A DNA stretch of 64,000 bases, taken from assembly GCA_002205965.3 (NCBI GenBank), contig NADL03000579.1, positions 620,001 through 684,000 on the forward strand. The letters run 5' to 3'. The position numbers and the translations under genes were made by a program. The notes beneath the pieces are model-generated. The model saw only the letters and a list, made by a program, of their open reading frames with translations, was not told the origin of the DNA and made no database searches. Shown piece after piece: positions 51,367-63,424 of this stretch. The number at the start of each line of letters is the position of its first letter. Positions within the stretch are counted from its first letter, which is position 1. This stretch comes from Kappaphycus alvarezii (Eukaryota; Rhodophyta; Florideophyceae; Gigartinales; Solieriaceae).

Positions 51367-52660
51367 ACGGCCCTAAAAACGTTTTCCAATGGCCTCCGTT
51401 AGTGTAAATATCAGTATGGCAAATAAATTCTTCCTCATATGAGGAAAAATGCGCTTCATATCTATACTACATGTAGTTTTTTGTGCGTATTTTAAGTGCG
51501 CCAAAATTTGAAAAAGTCGTAGCTTGACACATAATCTGCCCTCTCGCTCTATATCAGGCATATAGAAGAGAAAAATACGTCAAGATTCTTTTTGAGGCAA
51601 AAAGTGAGAAGGGGTTATTTTGACTCAATGGAAGAGGTTTTAATCCGGAATAAGAAAAGGCTATTCTAGACTCAAAAAAATCTGAGACAAGTAGTCAACT
51701 GCCCAGCAAGAGTCTTAATCCACGAATGTACCGTAAGTTTGCAAATTTTTCTCTGCCTACATTAAGTCGCCTCCACGGCCTTGGAGGCCTGTAAGGTCTT
51801 ACCATGCTGTTACTACTCCTCGCAGTCTCAGCAGACCTACATATTCGTCTGTTTGACCTGGAATAACCAGGCTGCCAAAAGATTTCCAGTCTGTTCTACT
51901 CATGACCAGCAGATTTTGCGTTGTATTGCATGTATACTAGCTCATACATGCAGGTCCCAAGTTGTATAGATCAATGTTGTCCGTCTCCTCTGTTCTGAGC
52001 ACAAAGGGAAGAGTATTTTTAGCCACTGAATTTCTTTCGCGTGTGAACGTGAAGTTATTCAGATGAATTTTCTTATCATTAGTAGAATAAAAAACCAGCA
52101 GTCATTTGTTCTGGCGTTTGCTTGCGAATGCTTTCAGTCGTACAAGCTACCCACTCTAAATATGATTTGTTTCGTGGTCTTAAATCCTAGTCTCTATAGG
52201 ACTGTTGTCCTCATATGTCTTCAGATGATTTTAGCACCTCTTTTTCAATACAAAATTTTATCATAGCGCATTTCTTTTCCCTTCATATTATTTCATGAGT
52301 GTATATGGTCGATCAAAACATAATTTTCAAGATTGTTGACGTTGGTTAAGCCTAGAGCAATTTTCCCTCACCAACTTCCGCTCTTCGCAAGAATTTGTGA
52401 AACCGACTTCAATTTAGAAGGAAATATAGTTCGAATTATCGTGGTTGGTCTCAGAAACGAGGGCACATATGCAGTAAGAATTTTTGTACTGTAACTTAAC
52501 ATAAAAACATTTTCACCACTAAAACTCTCGGGTTTCCAACAAAATCAACTGTACAAAATGTAACCAAAAATATCCTCATATGAGGAAAAATTGTGTCTCA
52601 TTCATTTATTGTGCGTTAGGATAAAAAATCGCACTTTATAAAAATTTGTGGATGTGACCG
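51367..52660. other. AT-rich; two copies of the palindrome CCTCATATGAGG
   Basis: The palindrome plus GAAAAAT..G...TCAT context recurs at 51437-51463 and 52573-52600 in direct orientation, 1.1 kb apart. No recognisable gene between. Confidence 0.45.
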
Positions 52661-54370
52661 TTACAATGTTAAAGCCCCCCAAAATTCCCCTGTAGTCGAT
52701 TGGAAGGCCAATTTGTAATCGTTATCAGCTTTGAGCGGCTTACATAAAGAAAATTTAATAGTCGTAATCGGATTCAGGATCCTTTCAGGCGTCAACTGGA
52801 TTTTGAAATGTGACGATCTGGTCAAAATTGACTGCACCAATTCATCTACTGCGCATGACTTCCACCATGCCAACCGCAAGACAAATTCAACTTCATTGCT
52901 CGACTCCAACCCACCCTAACCAAGCAGCAGTTGTTTTAGTGGATGCTATTGTATATCTTCCAATGCATACGGGTCAAAGCGTAACTAAAAGGGCCCCTCT
53001 GCGTGCGATAGCGTCATGTGCGACAGTTATATCTAACGAGGAGGAAAGGTGGTCTAGAAACACATTTCTCGTTTCCGTATGGGAATACGTTTCCCCTTTC
53101 CAAATCTTGCCAAATGCCCAAGATATTACAGCGCTATAAAACTCCTTCATGCCTGCTTGCATAGCATACATAAATTGCATTATTTTTGAGTTCAATGAAA
53201 ACTGTGAAAAAAGTTCCAGTCTTTGAAGCGGAAACGTAGATCGCTTACTTGACCTAAAAAAAAATTTTGAAGTAGCTGTAATGTATGCTCTCTTGTGGTA
53301 TGTTCTTCCTGAAACTTTATCTTCAACACGCTATGTTATCGTACCCACATAAGCGGGCGAAAGTGCTCTATCAATGGATGTTTGAGCTACAATGGTCACA
53401 ATCTCCAGCACGGTACTCTTTTGCATAGTCGATTCCATGCCATCTGCAAAGTTTAGGAAGTCAGCATGAATAGTGGAGACAACATCTGGTGAGCACGTAA
53501 ACCGCTGATTTTTGTACTTGGGCAATAAGCCGCATTGAAATACTGATACAGCAAATGGTTTGCTTGACAACGCAACAAAAAATTATCCCGTCGGCCGACC
53601 TTCGAATCATGAGCTCTGTATATCAAGAGAAATCTAACCAACTTGCACCCAAACTTGATAGAGTTTCAGACGGGAGTAAATATGTACTCTCTTTCCCAGT
53701 CATAGCAAGACAGGTTATCACTGAACTTTCATTCAGCATAATTACATCTGTCCCGGTAGCTGTTAAACTAAATTGCCTCATAGTGTACCAGACGGTACAG
53801 CGGTGACCAATTCTTAGAAAAATGCATTTGAATTTCAACCCTCGCTCAATAATTTCCTTTTTAGTATCCGAATCAGGACTCTGTGAAACATTTTGACCAT
53901 CATCGTCCCAATAACTTAACAGAAGTTGTGACACTCGCTCAGTTCATGGGGATTCTTTCCAAGTTTCGATACTCTGTGAATTATTTGACGGTACTGAGTA
54001 AAAAAATCGATTAATGCTACTATAGTGCATCATCTAGCGCTCACGAAGAGGAACTGAAGTTACATTCCGAATGCTTGCACTGCCGAGTGGTTTTAAAATT
54101 TGAATGACTAGAAAGCTTCTGATCCAGTGTTGGGATTATCGCAAACGAAAAATGAAGTACTCCTGTCGAAAGGATTGCCTCTTTTCTTATCAATGCCATC
54201 GCTCTGGATTCCCGGATTCCCTGTACATAGTTCTTCACTGTCACTTCCCGTCCCTTTTTCATATTCCTTTCGCAAGAAACCAGAAAACTACCCAAAAAGG
54301 ATGGCACCGTAATAGATGAGAAGGTAGTATTAGGATACTGGTATATAGGATCTATTCTATATACGAGCAA
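52661..54370 (-). other. Unrecognised minus-strand coding candidate (several open blocks)
   Basis: Four protein-like open blocks lie in order on the minus strand: 54370-54041 (109 codons), 53934-53623 (103; includes YWDDDGQNVSQSPDSDTKKE), 53570-53331 (79; CSPDVVSTIHADFLNFADGM), 53195-52661 in two frames (GKIWKGETYSHTETRNVFLD; NEVEFVLRLAWWKS). A GTGAGC...poly-T...CAG interval at about 54050-53997 looks intron-like but does not restore a frame simply. It may be a spliced host gene, a pseudogene or chance; no domain recognised. Confidence 0.25.
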
Positions 54371-56117
54371 CTACTCGATAAGCGTCATACTGCCATAGCC
54401 AAGATCTTTTGCTATCAATTGTCCGAGCAAACTTTGTTAGCATCTTCACTCAAGCAGCGAATTCTTCAGCCATGAGACATTAAGGACTGATTCCCTCCTC
54501 TCTGCCGATATATTATGGCCAATGTGACTCGAAAGAGGTCGTTGGCAAAAGAATTTGCTGTTTGTCTCTTGCCATCCACATTACGTGCGCTCATAGTTTT
54601 AACTTAGTCATTAGATGGGCTTACTCTTTAAAATATTGTCGTCTAAAGAGGTAAATGTATACATTAGGAGAAGAAGAAGCTTGCTGGACATGCGAGAGGT
54701 CCCCATTTCAAAATATTCGGGTATATATTGAGCTAGATATCATTTGGGATTCCAACAGTTGAGGCACATGTCACCATCTTATGTGGACTAGTAAGCTAAA
54801 ATGTGATTCATCATGAATTATACACGATCAAGAGAAGGGGCTGTAAATTTCAGCTCCCTTAGAATTCGGACACTATTTTTGAAGCTGATTCCAGGTACAT
54901 GCGACATGAAAAGAACATAAACGTGACTGTAAAATTATTGCATTTCAACCGCAAGCGGCGTCTATTCTATGCAGAAAAATTTGCTAGCTCATCCCCGTTC
55001 TTCAAAGCTGCAATACATTCCCATGTGACAAATGTGATTCCGTACCTTGGCGCACGAAGTGGCTTTACTGTTGACTCAACATGCAGCTGTCCAATTGCTT
55101 ATGAAAAGAGCACATAAACCGTCCTGAACGCTTATCGGTTGCGAATTTATACTCCAAAATAACTTTTGATTGTGTAATAATATAGATTTACCATCCTTGA
55201 AACGTATCTCTTCGGTTTAACAAAGTTCTAGTACGTTGATTAGTTGCCCTCAGTCCCAGATAAGCTCTTTCTCTCGGTAATTTACGCCCCACCAAGGCCT
55301 CTCTTTCAACTACTACTGTTGTATTTTACAGGTTAGCCTTTATTTGTGAAAGTGATACTTCACAGAGCTTACAGCTTTACAAGAATTTACTGCATCTAAT
55401 GTACTGTGGATTCAAACCACCGGTAACCTTACAACCAGGTCTAATAGGCACTTTTTTGTCAAAACTTTTACCTACAGTTCTGAACACAGCATTTGAAGCC
55501 ATGGGTACACTTGGAATAGTTACGGCCGAGCTACCTCCTGGTATATAATATCACTGCTTTACCTATCAATAGTTTAATTGCTTTTTCAGGCCACCTAGAC
55601 CAGTTTAAGGCTTACATCTAGTCAGAGTATGTCTTTTGTGCTGACTACAGCTTTAAATACGCTCCTTACGATGCCATTATGGCTTTTTACGGGGAAAAGG
55701 TTTCATTCGTATCTGCTAGACTACATTTTCCTTTACTATGTAGCTATTAATCGTTCTATATAAATACGTCCTATTGTTAAATGTCGGTCCTTTTGGCGTA
55801 GTTCATATATTTTTTCCGCGATTTGGTCTCCAAGGCATTATTACGTTCCTTATCGACATTAGACAAGAGACTTTTACAAGGCACCGTTTACCAATTTCCG
55901 TCTCGATCCAGTTTTGGCGTTCATTTCATTGGAATAGAGTATGTGATGGAACTTTGTTAGGGCTATGAGAACGTATTTCTTGACATTGACACTCCACTCA
56001 AAAAATTTAAGTTGGAAATTGTGCCTTTGACCTAAACTTGTCACCCGTGCTCATACAATTTATTAATTATTACTACATTCATGCCTCAAAGACTTCGAAG
56101 TAGCTACTTATAGGGAT
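54371..56117. other. No recognisable gene
   Basis: AT-rich with only short frames (largest 72 codons at 54899-55117). Confidence 0.4.
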
Positions 56118-56773
56118 TCAATGCGCAGTTGACTGCGTATTAAAGTTCTTAGATGAAAAAGTAAATATTATGAAGTGAAGTCGATTCGTCACAGGATAGT
56201 AGGAATATGAAAACAATTCTATGGCGGACAGGAAATAGTAGAAAAAAGAAAAGAAAGTCACCAAGCAGGCCCAATTGTGCCTGGATGCTCTTGCAGCATT
56301 CCTTTTCATACAAAAACCGGGAAATTTTCCATAGGTTTGCATTGCCTTCAAGTCTGCGTTCATTTCTCCTTCGTTTAGCACTGCGCATGCATCCCGGTGG
56401 AAACTTTCGAAAGTGGAGAATTTCAAAAGCTCGAGCCTTAGACGGTTGGGGTTTGCCCTTTCTTGTACCATCTGGTGCAGATCACAACAAATCCTGCTCA
56501 TTTAATGTCCATTTAACGAATCCGTGGCCGAGACGATTTTTGTCATCCAATTCATACCTCTTTCTCCTCAGTGACCTCGTTAGATCTACCCATACTCGGA
56601 CTCTGCGACCTTTTATTATTAAATTTTGAGCCCTTTCTCAATCTATTTCTCTTTATATCATCATGGAAAATTTTCAAAATATTGCTCAAAGCAATATCCT
56701 CTGCCATACCATCCTTCTTTTCCAAGTCTCCTCCCCTACATCTTATGTTTGATCTCCAATAGGTTTCGTTCAA
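56118..56773 (-). other. Two adjacent unassigned minus-strand ORFs
   Basis: 56773-56552 (73 codons, Lys/Asn/Arg-rich) and 56501-56118 (127 codons, from MSRICCDLHQMVQERANPNR, with a hydrophobic Phe/Tyr-rich stretch near residue 85-110). A GTATGA...GAGCAG interval lies between them but joining there runs into a stop. No domain recognised; may not be genes. Confidence 0.25.
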
Positions 56774-58300
56774 TGAGCCATGTCAATTTTTTTCTTGGTG
56801 AAAAGCTTACTTAGTCTTTAATGAGGCATGAGCCGAAGGAAATAGTGGAGAAATTGTATTTTGGGATTAGGGAATGAAGCAGGAAGAAACAAAAGCATGT
56901 ATAGTGACTGTAAAGGTAGTGCAATTTTTCAATTTTCTGGAAGACTGAGGATCAGTTTTGGCATGCACTCGTAAATTTTAAAAAGCCCTAGCAACTTTAA
57001 AGGCCAGGCCATCTGATCAATAACTTGGCCTAAACGAATTTGGGGGGTCAGTATTAGCGGTAAGTGTCATAAAGGGGTTTTAATCTTTAAAAAAGGCATC
57101 AGAGGCACTCGGACATATAAAGGAATCCAAAAATACAATAACACATTAAGAAAATGGTAAAAGCGTACTCAATGTGTGTCATTAACTTGTTTTTACACAG
57201 AACTAGAAAGAATTTACTAGATCTCGAATTTCAAGTGGTGGAGGGTTGAATTGAGGCTACTGGGGGCGAATCAAGCAACGAGGGAAAAGAAGGGCCTCTC
57301 TCTTATATAAAAGTTGCAGTTATCAATCTAGACTGAAAAATATATACCTTTAGAGGACTCAACTAATAAAAAAGTCATTTTTAAGAATTTATAATTACAA
57401 ATTAAGATATTTAAGGTTCAAAAAGCTTAATAATCTGAGAACACTCCACGAAGTACTATTAAAGATATTTTTATACAAAATATAAAAAGAAAGTATTCTT
57501 AAAGTCATCTTCATTACAGCAAGATTTTCTCCAACGACTCGTGCACGGAATCTATTTTCTACCATTTTCCAGCAGAAAGTAATGAGAAACCGAGGTTAGT
57601 AATGTAAAGAACATTCATAAGCTTGCAACGATTTCCGACCCCGGATAAAATATAGTTTTGAATGAACGGCGCCGACGACGGCTGTAATCGTCCAGCCCTT
57701 TGTTCCCTTCTAAACACGGTTTTTCGAGGAATTATGGTCTAAAAGCAAAAAGGGAACATCTAGAGAAGCTATTTCTGCTTGTAAATTGTTTGCCTACGGT
57801 TTCTAATTTAAATAGCCCTATTAAAGCATTTCATGAGGTGATTTGCGTGTTAGTATAACTTTTATATGCAGTTAATTTTCTATTATGGCTTGCCAGGCTC
57901 AAGGAAAGGGATTTGTAAGTACCAAAGCCACATCAACAGTTCTTGAGATTTACTCCTTTTTTAAGATTCCGTATCATGAGAGATATTACCAAGATTCCTA
58001 TGTAATAAAAAGGACCGAAGAAGCTTTTAATGCCTGTCTCCTCTAATTTGCAATCGGAACTATTTTTGCACTGTCTCATGGATTACGTCCGCATATGTCT
58101 TTTTCACTATTTTCCCCTTCTATATCTCAAAATTTCTGCCTTATTATATACCTCCAATATGAAGTCTCCATTGAAAAAGACGTACGATAGTGTATTAAAT
58201 AGACAATGATGCGCAGTGTAGAGTGGGGAAGTTGCGATTGGAACACAGTGTACAGGTCGCTATCTAATGATTTACAAGCTATGATGGCTGAAGTGGTTCT
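56774..58300. other. AT-rich, no gene
   Basis: No open frame of 60 codons or more is seen. No repeat shared with other parts of the window. Confidence 0.5.
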
Positions 58301-59692
58301 GTGTGTTTCCCTCTGACATCACTAGTTGATGATTTCCCTCTACTTCAGCTGTAGTGCGCCATGCAGCCGGAAGCTGCTGTATATTTCCTGCGTTTTTCTA
58401 TCTCATTGCTCTAGTGGATGTCTTCCATCCACTACATCTTGGTGGCATAGCTACCACACTATTCTTTCTGAAAGGCCGAGTAGCCGTTTCGCTTTCTCAA
58501 CCAACGCCGTTGGAGTAGTTTTGCGTCGCAATAGCCTGCGAAGCATGACTGGCACATATTTTTAGATCTGCTGCGAAGGCTCCAAACAGTCTTCATCTCT
58601 CTCGAGTACCTTTCAAGGGTACCTCACATATAAGCCGTACTCTGTTTCTGCGTGATCAACCAACTCCTCTATCTTGTATTCATCTTCTTCTTTCAGGACT
58701 TGCTCCCTCGTGTCGCAATGCAACTGCGTGTTTTGGACCTCCTGGTCTTTCATTTCCAAGTGACGTTGAGTCACTCCTCGTATTGACTTCGATGAAGTCT
58801 TAATCGAGATGCCACTCCCTTCGAACTCCGTCGGAGTCGCGCTGGCTCTTTTCCAGCAAGGTTGATTTTCATTTTTTCCCAGACACAGCCATTTTTTCCG
58901 AAGAATGTTCATCTTGTTGATCCTTTGAATCACGGGGTTGCGGATCGTCTACCCTTGTTACAGTGGGGACGTCGTCCCCTGGTTCACCGTCTCCATCTAC
59001 GGGTAGGTCTACCAGGCCTCGCTTTGTTGATGATCCCGTCGGGACCTGGGTGGATATTGTTCGACCGTCGGTCGTTTGTACCCCTAGTGTCCTATAGTAA
59101 CTTGTCGTTCAACTCAGTCCATTGGACTTGGGGCGAGTTCCATGAGTGTCGATGGGTCGAAGGGATGCCCGTCAAATTTAGATGTGTCGGATGACGATGA
59201 TGGCTGACGGATGCCCTCCATGCCAGTGATGTATTACAGCTGGATGCAGGACGCGAGCCCTTATGGGTATACGAAGTAGCGTAGACTGATTGATCGAACT
59301 GGTTCGGTTGTTGTTGAGTCCACCACTGCCAGTTGCAGTGCGCATGAAGTTACTTCGTTCACATACTGCTCGTATTGTCTCAGGAAGACTCGAATAGACT
59401 TTGTATTCAAATCAGTCAGTCGAGGATAACTAACAGAGAATGCTACAGAGCTTGATTGTTGGAGAATGTAGTCATGGTTTCTCCATGATGCGTTGTGGGC
59501 GTCGTAGCGCACGTCATTTTGTTGATCGAACACTTTCGCGATACAACCCTTAGCATCAGCAGTGATCACTGTGCGCTTTCGGTTGTAAGCGCTGATGATA
59601 ATGAAAATGGGATGTCGAGTTCGATCCCCAACAACGTTTACTAGACAGACGCACGTTGGCGCATTAAATAGACAATGATGTGCGCTTTGCAA
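58300..59692 (-). pseudogene. gag: Gypsy-3: Ty3/gypsy Gag relic
   Basis: Minus strand. 59692-59261 is open (143 codons) with SVSYPRLTDLNTKSIRVFLR, QYEQYVNEVTSCALQLAVVD and PVRSISLRYFV, the N-terminal Gag pattern of oomycete-type gypsy elements (TDL...S-x-x-x-F-L-x-x-Y-x-x-Y). It continues through broken frames (TGMEGIRQPSSSS) to 58933-58613 (106 codons: EFEGSGISIKTSSKSIRGV; EEDEYKIEELVDHAETEYG) and a Lys/Arg-rich piece near 58450. It has no LTR, Pol or zinc knuckle. Related to but distinct from gypsy-1 Gag. Confidence 0.55.
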
Positions 59693-59875
59693 ATCGGGCC
59701 GTCTTCGAGGATGTTTGGAGGTTAAAGTTCCTGATTCGGTATTTCCTCTAAAAGAGAAATTCGGGGTGATTTTAAACCGTGAAAAATGAGGTCCGCTGTT
59801 CCCTAAGGAATACCGTGATGTGGGTAAAGGCTTTAAATATAAAAGATTGGCGGAAAGCCTTCAAAATGCTATGAA

Positions 59876-60690
59876 ACTGGCACGGCTCCTCTACATATGC
59901 ACTCCTTTCGTCTTTTCTGTTTTCTCTTCACTTAAGCACCTCCATTGCGGTACTTACATGTCCTCCTCTACGTGTAAAGTCGCTCTTGGTCTCTCTGTCG
60001 ACGTCGATATCGCCATTCTCTGAATCTACTTGCTGTCCGGTCTACTCCGAGAGCTCGGCCTACATAGAATTCGTCTTAGGTCCAAGTGGTCAACACGCGG
60101 TGACCTGGAAAATTCGAAGACGGAATGACTCCTCGTTACCACATCCTCCGCAACGTTCAAGCTCGCCACTTCAAGGAAGTTGGTATCGTCGCCCTCGTCG
60201 AGCATCTGCTCCTCAACCCGGTTCCCTAATTATCTGGTAATTCGGAGTACCCCTCGCTACGAATGGACATTTCCAAACTCTCTGCATATGGATTTCACAA
60301 TACCAATTTCTCCGTCGACGTTACTGTTGCCCATCCCTTCGCACCCTGCCACATTTCTTCAAGTACGGTTACCGCAGGCGCTTCCCCAACATTTGCAGAG
60401 CGCGAAAAACATCACCATTAAGGCCCTTACTGCAACCCAATCGATATTCTCCTCTCCCTCGTCGGGATTGATATCTATAGCGCATTGAGCGACTACAGTC
60501 AAGGTCTCTTCTGCTGTCTTGCTTCCTTCGCTGTTTCTCGTCGCGGTAATTTCCCTCAACAGGAGCTCCGTGACTTCGTTAACCGTTTTTCGTTTAGTGT
60601 CCAAATATTGCAGGCGCGACAGGTTTCTACCCGCTGCCTGCATTTGAAGTTAGTTCTACACCCCATAAAGATTTACCATTAGGAAACTGG
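59876..60690 (+). pseudogene. LINE-B copy 4, C-terminal region and 3' tail, plus strand
   Basis: Blocks in order: knuckle remnant (LLAVRSTPRARPT, frame-broken), RYHILRNVQARHFKEVGIVA, NTNFSVDVTVAHPFAPCHIS (RLE Asp), VTAGASPTFAEREKHHH, NPIDILLSP, then VTSLTVFRLVS and the tail CCCCATAAAGATTTACCATT. Older than the 62.9-kb copy: several stops. Opposite orientation to it. Confidence 0.7.
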
Positions 60691-60719
60691 CTGCGACCCA
60701 GCCAGTTTTCCCTGGGGTA

Positions 60720-60757
60720 ATATGACTGAAGTTTAGGGTAATATCTGATAGGGGTAA
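60720..60757. repeat. Short direct repeat, copy 1
   Basis: ATATGACTGAAGTTTAGGGT AATATCTGATAG resembles 61432-61466 (ATGTGACTGAAATTAAGGGT AATAGGACTGATAG). They bracket a 0.7-kb interval. Confidence 0.4.
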
Positions 60758-60850
60758 ATTGGTGGGAGAAGAGATAATCATAACCAACTACCCCAAGAAG
60801 GAGTTGTTGCAAACGACAAAAGTGCTACCGTAGTATATTTTTTTGTAAAT

Positions 60851-60950
60851 GGGGGGTTAATTTACTGTGGTGGATATGTGGGTTGGTATCCAGTAAATTT
60901 GTACCGAAGCGTAGATATCGTATCATTGTCAAGCCAATTCCGAAAACGTA
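60851..60950 (-). repeat. Partial MITE M1
   Basis: GGGGGGTTAATTTACTGTGG and the following 80 bp are the reverse complement of the right half of the 43.9-kb MITE (TACCAACCCACATATCTACC; CGATATCTACGCTCCGGTAC). The other half is missing. Confidence 0.65.
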
Positions 60951-62835
60951 GTATATTTGAACGAAAAAAAAAGAGTTGATAAGGAAGACAGTTGAGAGGG
61001 CTTCAAGCAAGTATGGAAAGATCAGGGTCTACCACTGATGATATGTGACCAGCGCAGGAAAATATTTCTTTGGTCTGAAGTTGACTCTTAGCTTCCTAGT
61101 ACTCGGAACTTGACTTGAAGTTGTCAGCCAACTTGCTTTATGCTTTGTGTGAGACGTAATTTGTTGAGCGCCCCGCTCGGGTATGCGTGCTCACAAGCAC
61201 TCCTACCATTTCATGCAAACAGTCCCTCATATAGAGTTTTCAACCCTAAAAATTTGTACCGCCTATGCAGTACCAATGTGCCATATCTGCACCGCTACAG
61301 TACGGTGCAAAGCATCCCTCTAAAAATAATTGAAAATAAAATTGTTAGTACAGTGACAGCTCATCCAGCACAGTATGCCAGATCATGCAGCGCAGCAGGC
61401 CAAATAATATCTAGAATTTTCATTATATCAATGTGACTGAAATTAAGGGTAATAGGACTGATAGTCAGCCCAGTGTTCCTTTCAAATATTGTGTATTACG
61501 CAACAGGTTCTCCTTAAAATCCGGTGCGTGGGGCCTGTCTTTTCGCAAAGCTTCGCTCCGGCGGCTTGAGCGATAAAAGGCAGTAAGCTTGTCTGGCATT
61601 AGACTTTTAAGGAGTCTATTTTGGTCTCTCTAGAAACGTATTTAATACCCCCAGAAATAGTCGGCAAATTTTACCGGCAGCTTGCGATCAAACGGTGTCG
61701 GTTGATGAAATTTCAACCTACCATCTAGTCGCCATAAAACGGCCCCTTGTTTACCCTTCGAGAAATAGTCAGTTGCGCCTGTTGACGGTAAAAGGGGAAA
61801 TATTTGGGTGCTGAACTACTTTGAGTTGCTAGCGGCCGTTTCTAGGAGTAGAAACTGTTTGGATATTTTATTTTTGAAGGTATACTCGACCTGTCCCGAA
61901 TTACTTCAGAAAACCGGAATTGTCTCGGATGTCAATATGGAGACCAGGCTGCGTCGAATTTCTGATTACATTGCCTCCCGGAAAGATACTACTCCCGTTT
62001 CCGCACGTCATCGACTTCTCTTTCTCAGCTCGTTGTTGCAACAACATACTACGATTGCTATCAATCGCCGGGAGTTGCATTACGGTGTTTCGTAGTTCTG
62101 TATTACTCACGTTCTTTCAAATGGTCCAATAAAGTCTCTCTCTCTTCGTGTCAAACCCTCAAAACAGGCGGTCATGAGTGGTTATTTTTTGTAACTGATA
62201 AGCTAGCTGACACCCATTCAACTTGCGTGATGGTAGTGAGCATGTACGGTGCTGATGGAGCAAAACTATCAAAACTATTCCATAATTGCTTATTGACTAA
62301 AATTCGACTCCAAATTTCCCACTTTTGAAACAATTGCAGAGTTTTGGTACACTCAAATGCGAGTCTAATGCTATTTTAAGCCTTGTCAATTTGCTACCTA
62401 ATGAAACTAGTAAGCGGAACGGGAACTATTGGGGCTACGAACATCTAAAGTCTTACAAGGCCTAAATCTTTTACGGAAGGTTTTAGAAAACATCTGCAGT
62501 AGTAGAAAGGCTGTCACGAGTATTACAATTGCACACCGCTAAACACCGTGTAATACTTCACGAGAGAAGATGGCATCTACTCATTCAATATCTACAATGT
62601 GTATCGATTGACCGACTACTTTATTGCGAACTAACTGAACAGACAACTTCGACCACGAAAGAGTAGTAACTTGGGGACGTACGTCGACCAAGTGCAGTGG
62701 AGTTGTACAGATGGAGGCAATGGCAACCGACAACCACAAGGCGCAACTGGTGCGCTGATAGAGTTAATTATGTTGATCATGCTAGTAGAAGTGTAGAGAC
62801 TCTGCTTGCATTAAAATATCTAGGGAATTCAATGG
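60951..62835. other. No recognisable gene
   Basis: Two plus frames of 95-98 codons (61140-61436 and 61808-62095) have no recognisable domain. The second copy of the short repeat is at 61432-61466. Confidence 0.35.
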
Positions 62836-63424
62836 TGGTGGTAGATCTTTATTTGTCGTACAATGTCGCACAGAGGCGTGCGGAGGGTATTCATAAATTA
62901 ACTACGGATGCGGGCGGCGGGTAGAAACTTGTCGCGCCTGCATTATTTGGAGACTAAATGCAAAACGGGTAACGAAGTCGCGGAGCTCCTGTTGATGGGA
63001 GGAACCGCGACGGGAAGCAGCGAAGGAAGCAAGGCGGCAGAAAAAAGCCTTACCGTCGTCGCCCAAGGCGCCATAGATATCAATCCCGACGGGGGAGAGG
63101 AGGATATCGTTTCGGTTGCAGTAAGTGCCGTAATGACGATGTTTCTCGCGCTCTGCGAGTGTCGCGGCGGCGCCGGCAGTAACCGTACTTGGCGAAATGT
63201 GGCGGCGTGCGGAGGGGTGGGCAACAGTAACGTCGACGGCGATATCGGTACTGTGAATCCCGTATGCAGCGGGTATGTAAATATTCATTCGTAGCACGGG
63301 GGACTCCGAATGCCCAGATGAGTCGGGAACCTGGTGGAGGAGCGGATGTTCGACGAGGGCGACGATCCCAACTTTTCTTGCAGTAGCGGGCAAGAACGTT
63401 GCGGAGGATGTGGTGACGATTCAA
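62836..63424 (-). CDS. LINE-B copy 5: intact RLE domain and 3' end with (ACC)n
   Basis: 163 open codons on the minus strand (63393-62902). Upstream in a neighbouring frame HHILRNVLARYCK marks the joint after the zinc knuckle. The RLE reads RMNIYIPAAYGIHSTDIAVD, VTVAHPSARRHIS, LAEREKHRHYGTYCNRNDIL, then LSPVGIDIYGALGDDGKAFF and QARQVSTRRPHP before the TAG stop. The 3' UTR is only ~65 bp and ends GATCTACCACCACC. It is 5'-truncated, with no RT. It is the best reference for the LINE-B nuclease in the window. The enzyme would nick target DNA to prime reverse transcription. Confidence 0.75.

Noticed and set aside
56501..56552. GTATGA...GCAG intron joining two minus-strand ORFs
   Set aside because: Phase-0 joining gives an immediate stop; no supporting homology.
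60720..61466. TTAGGGT-like words as telomeric sequence
   Set aside because: Only isolated single units, not tandem arrays.
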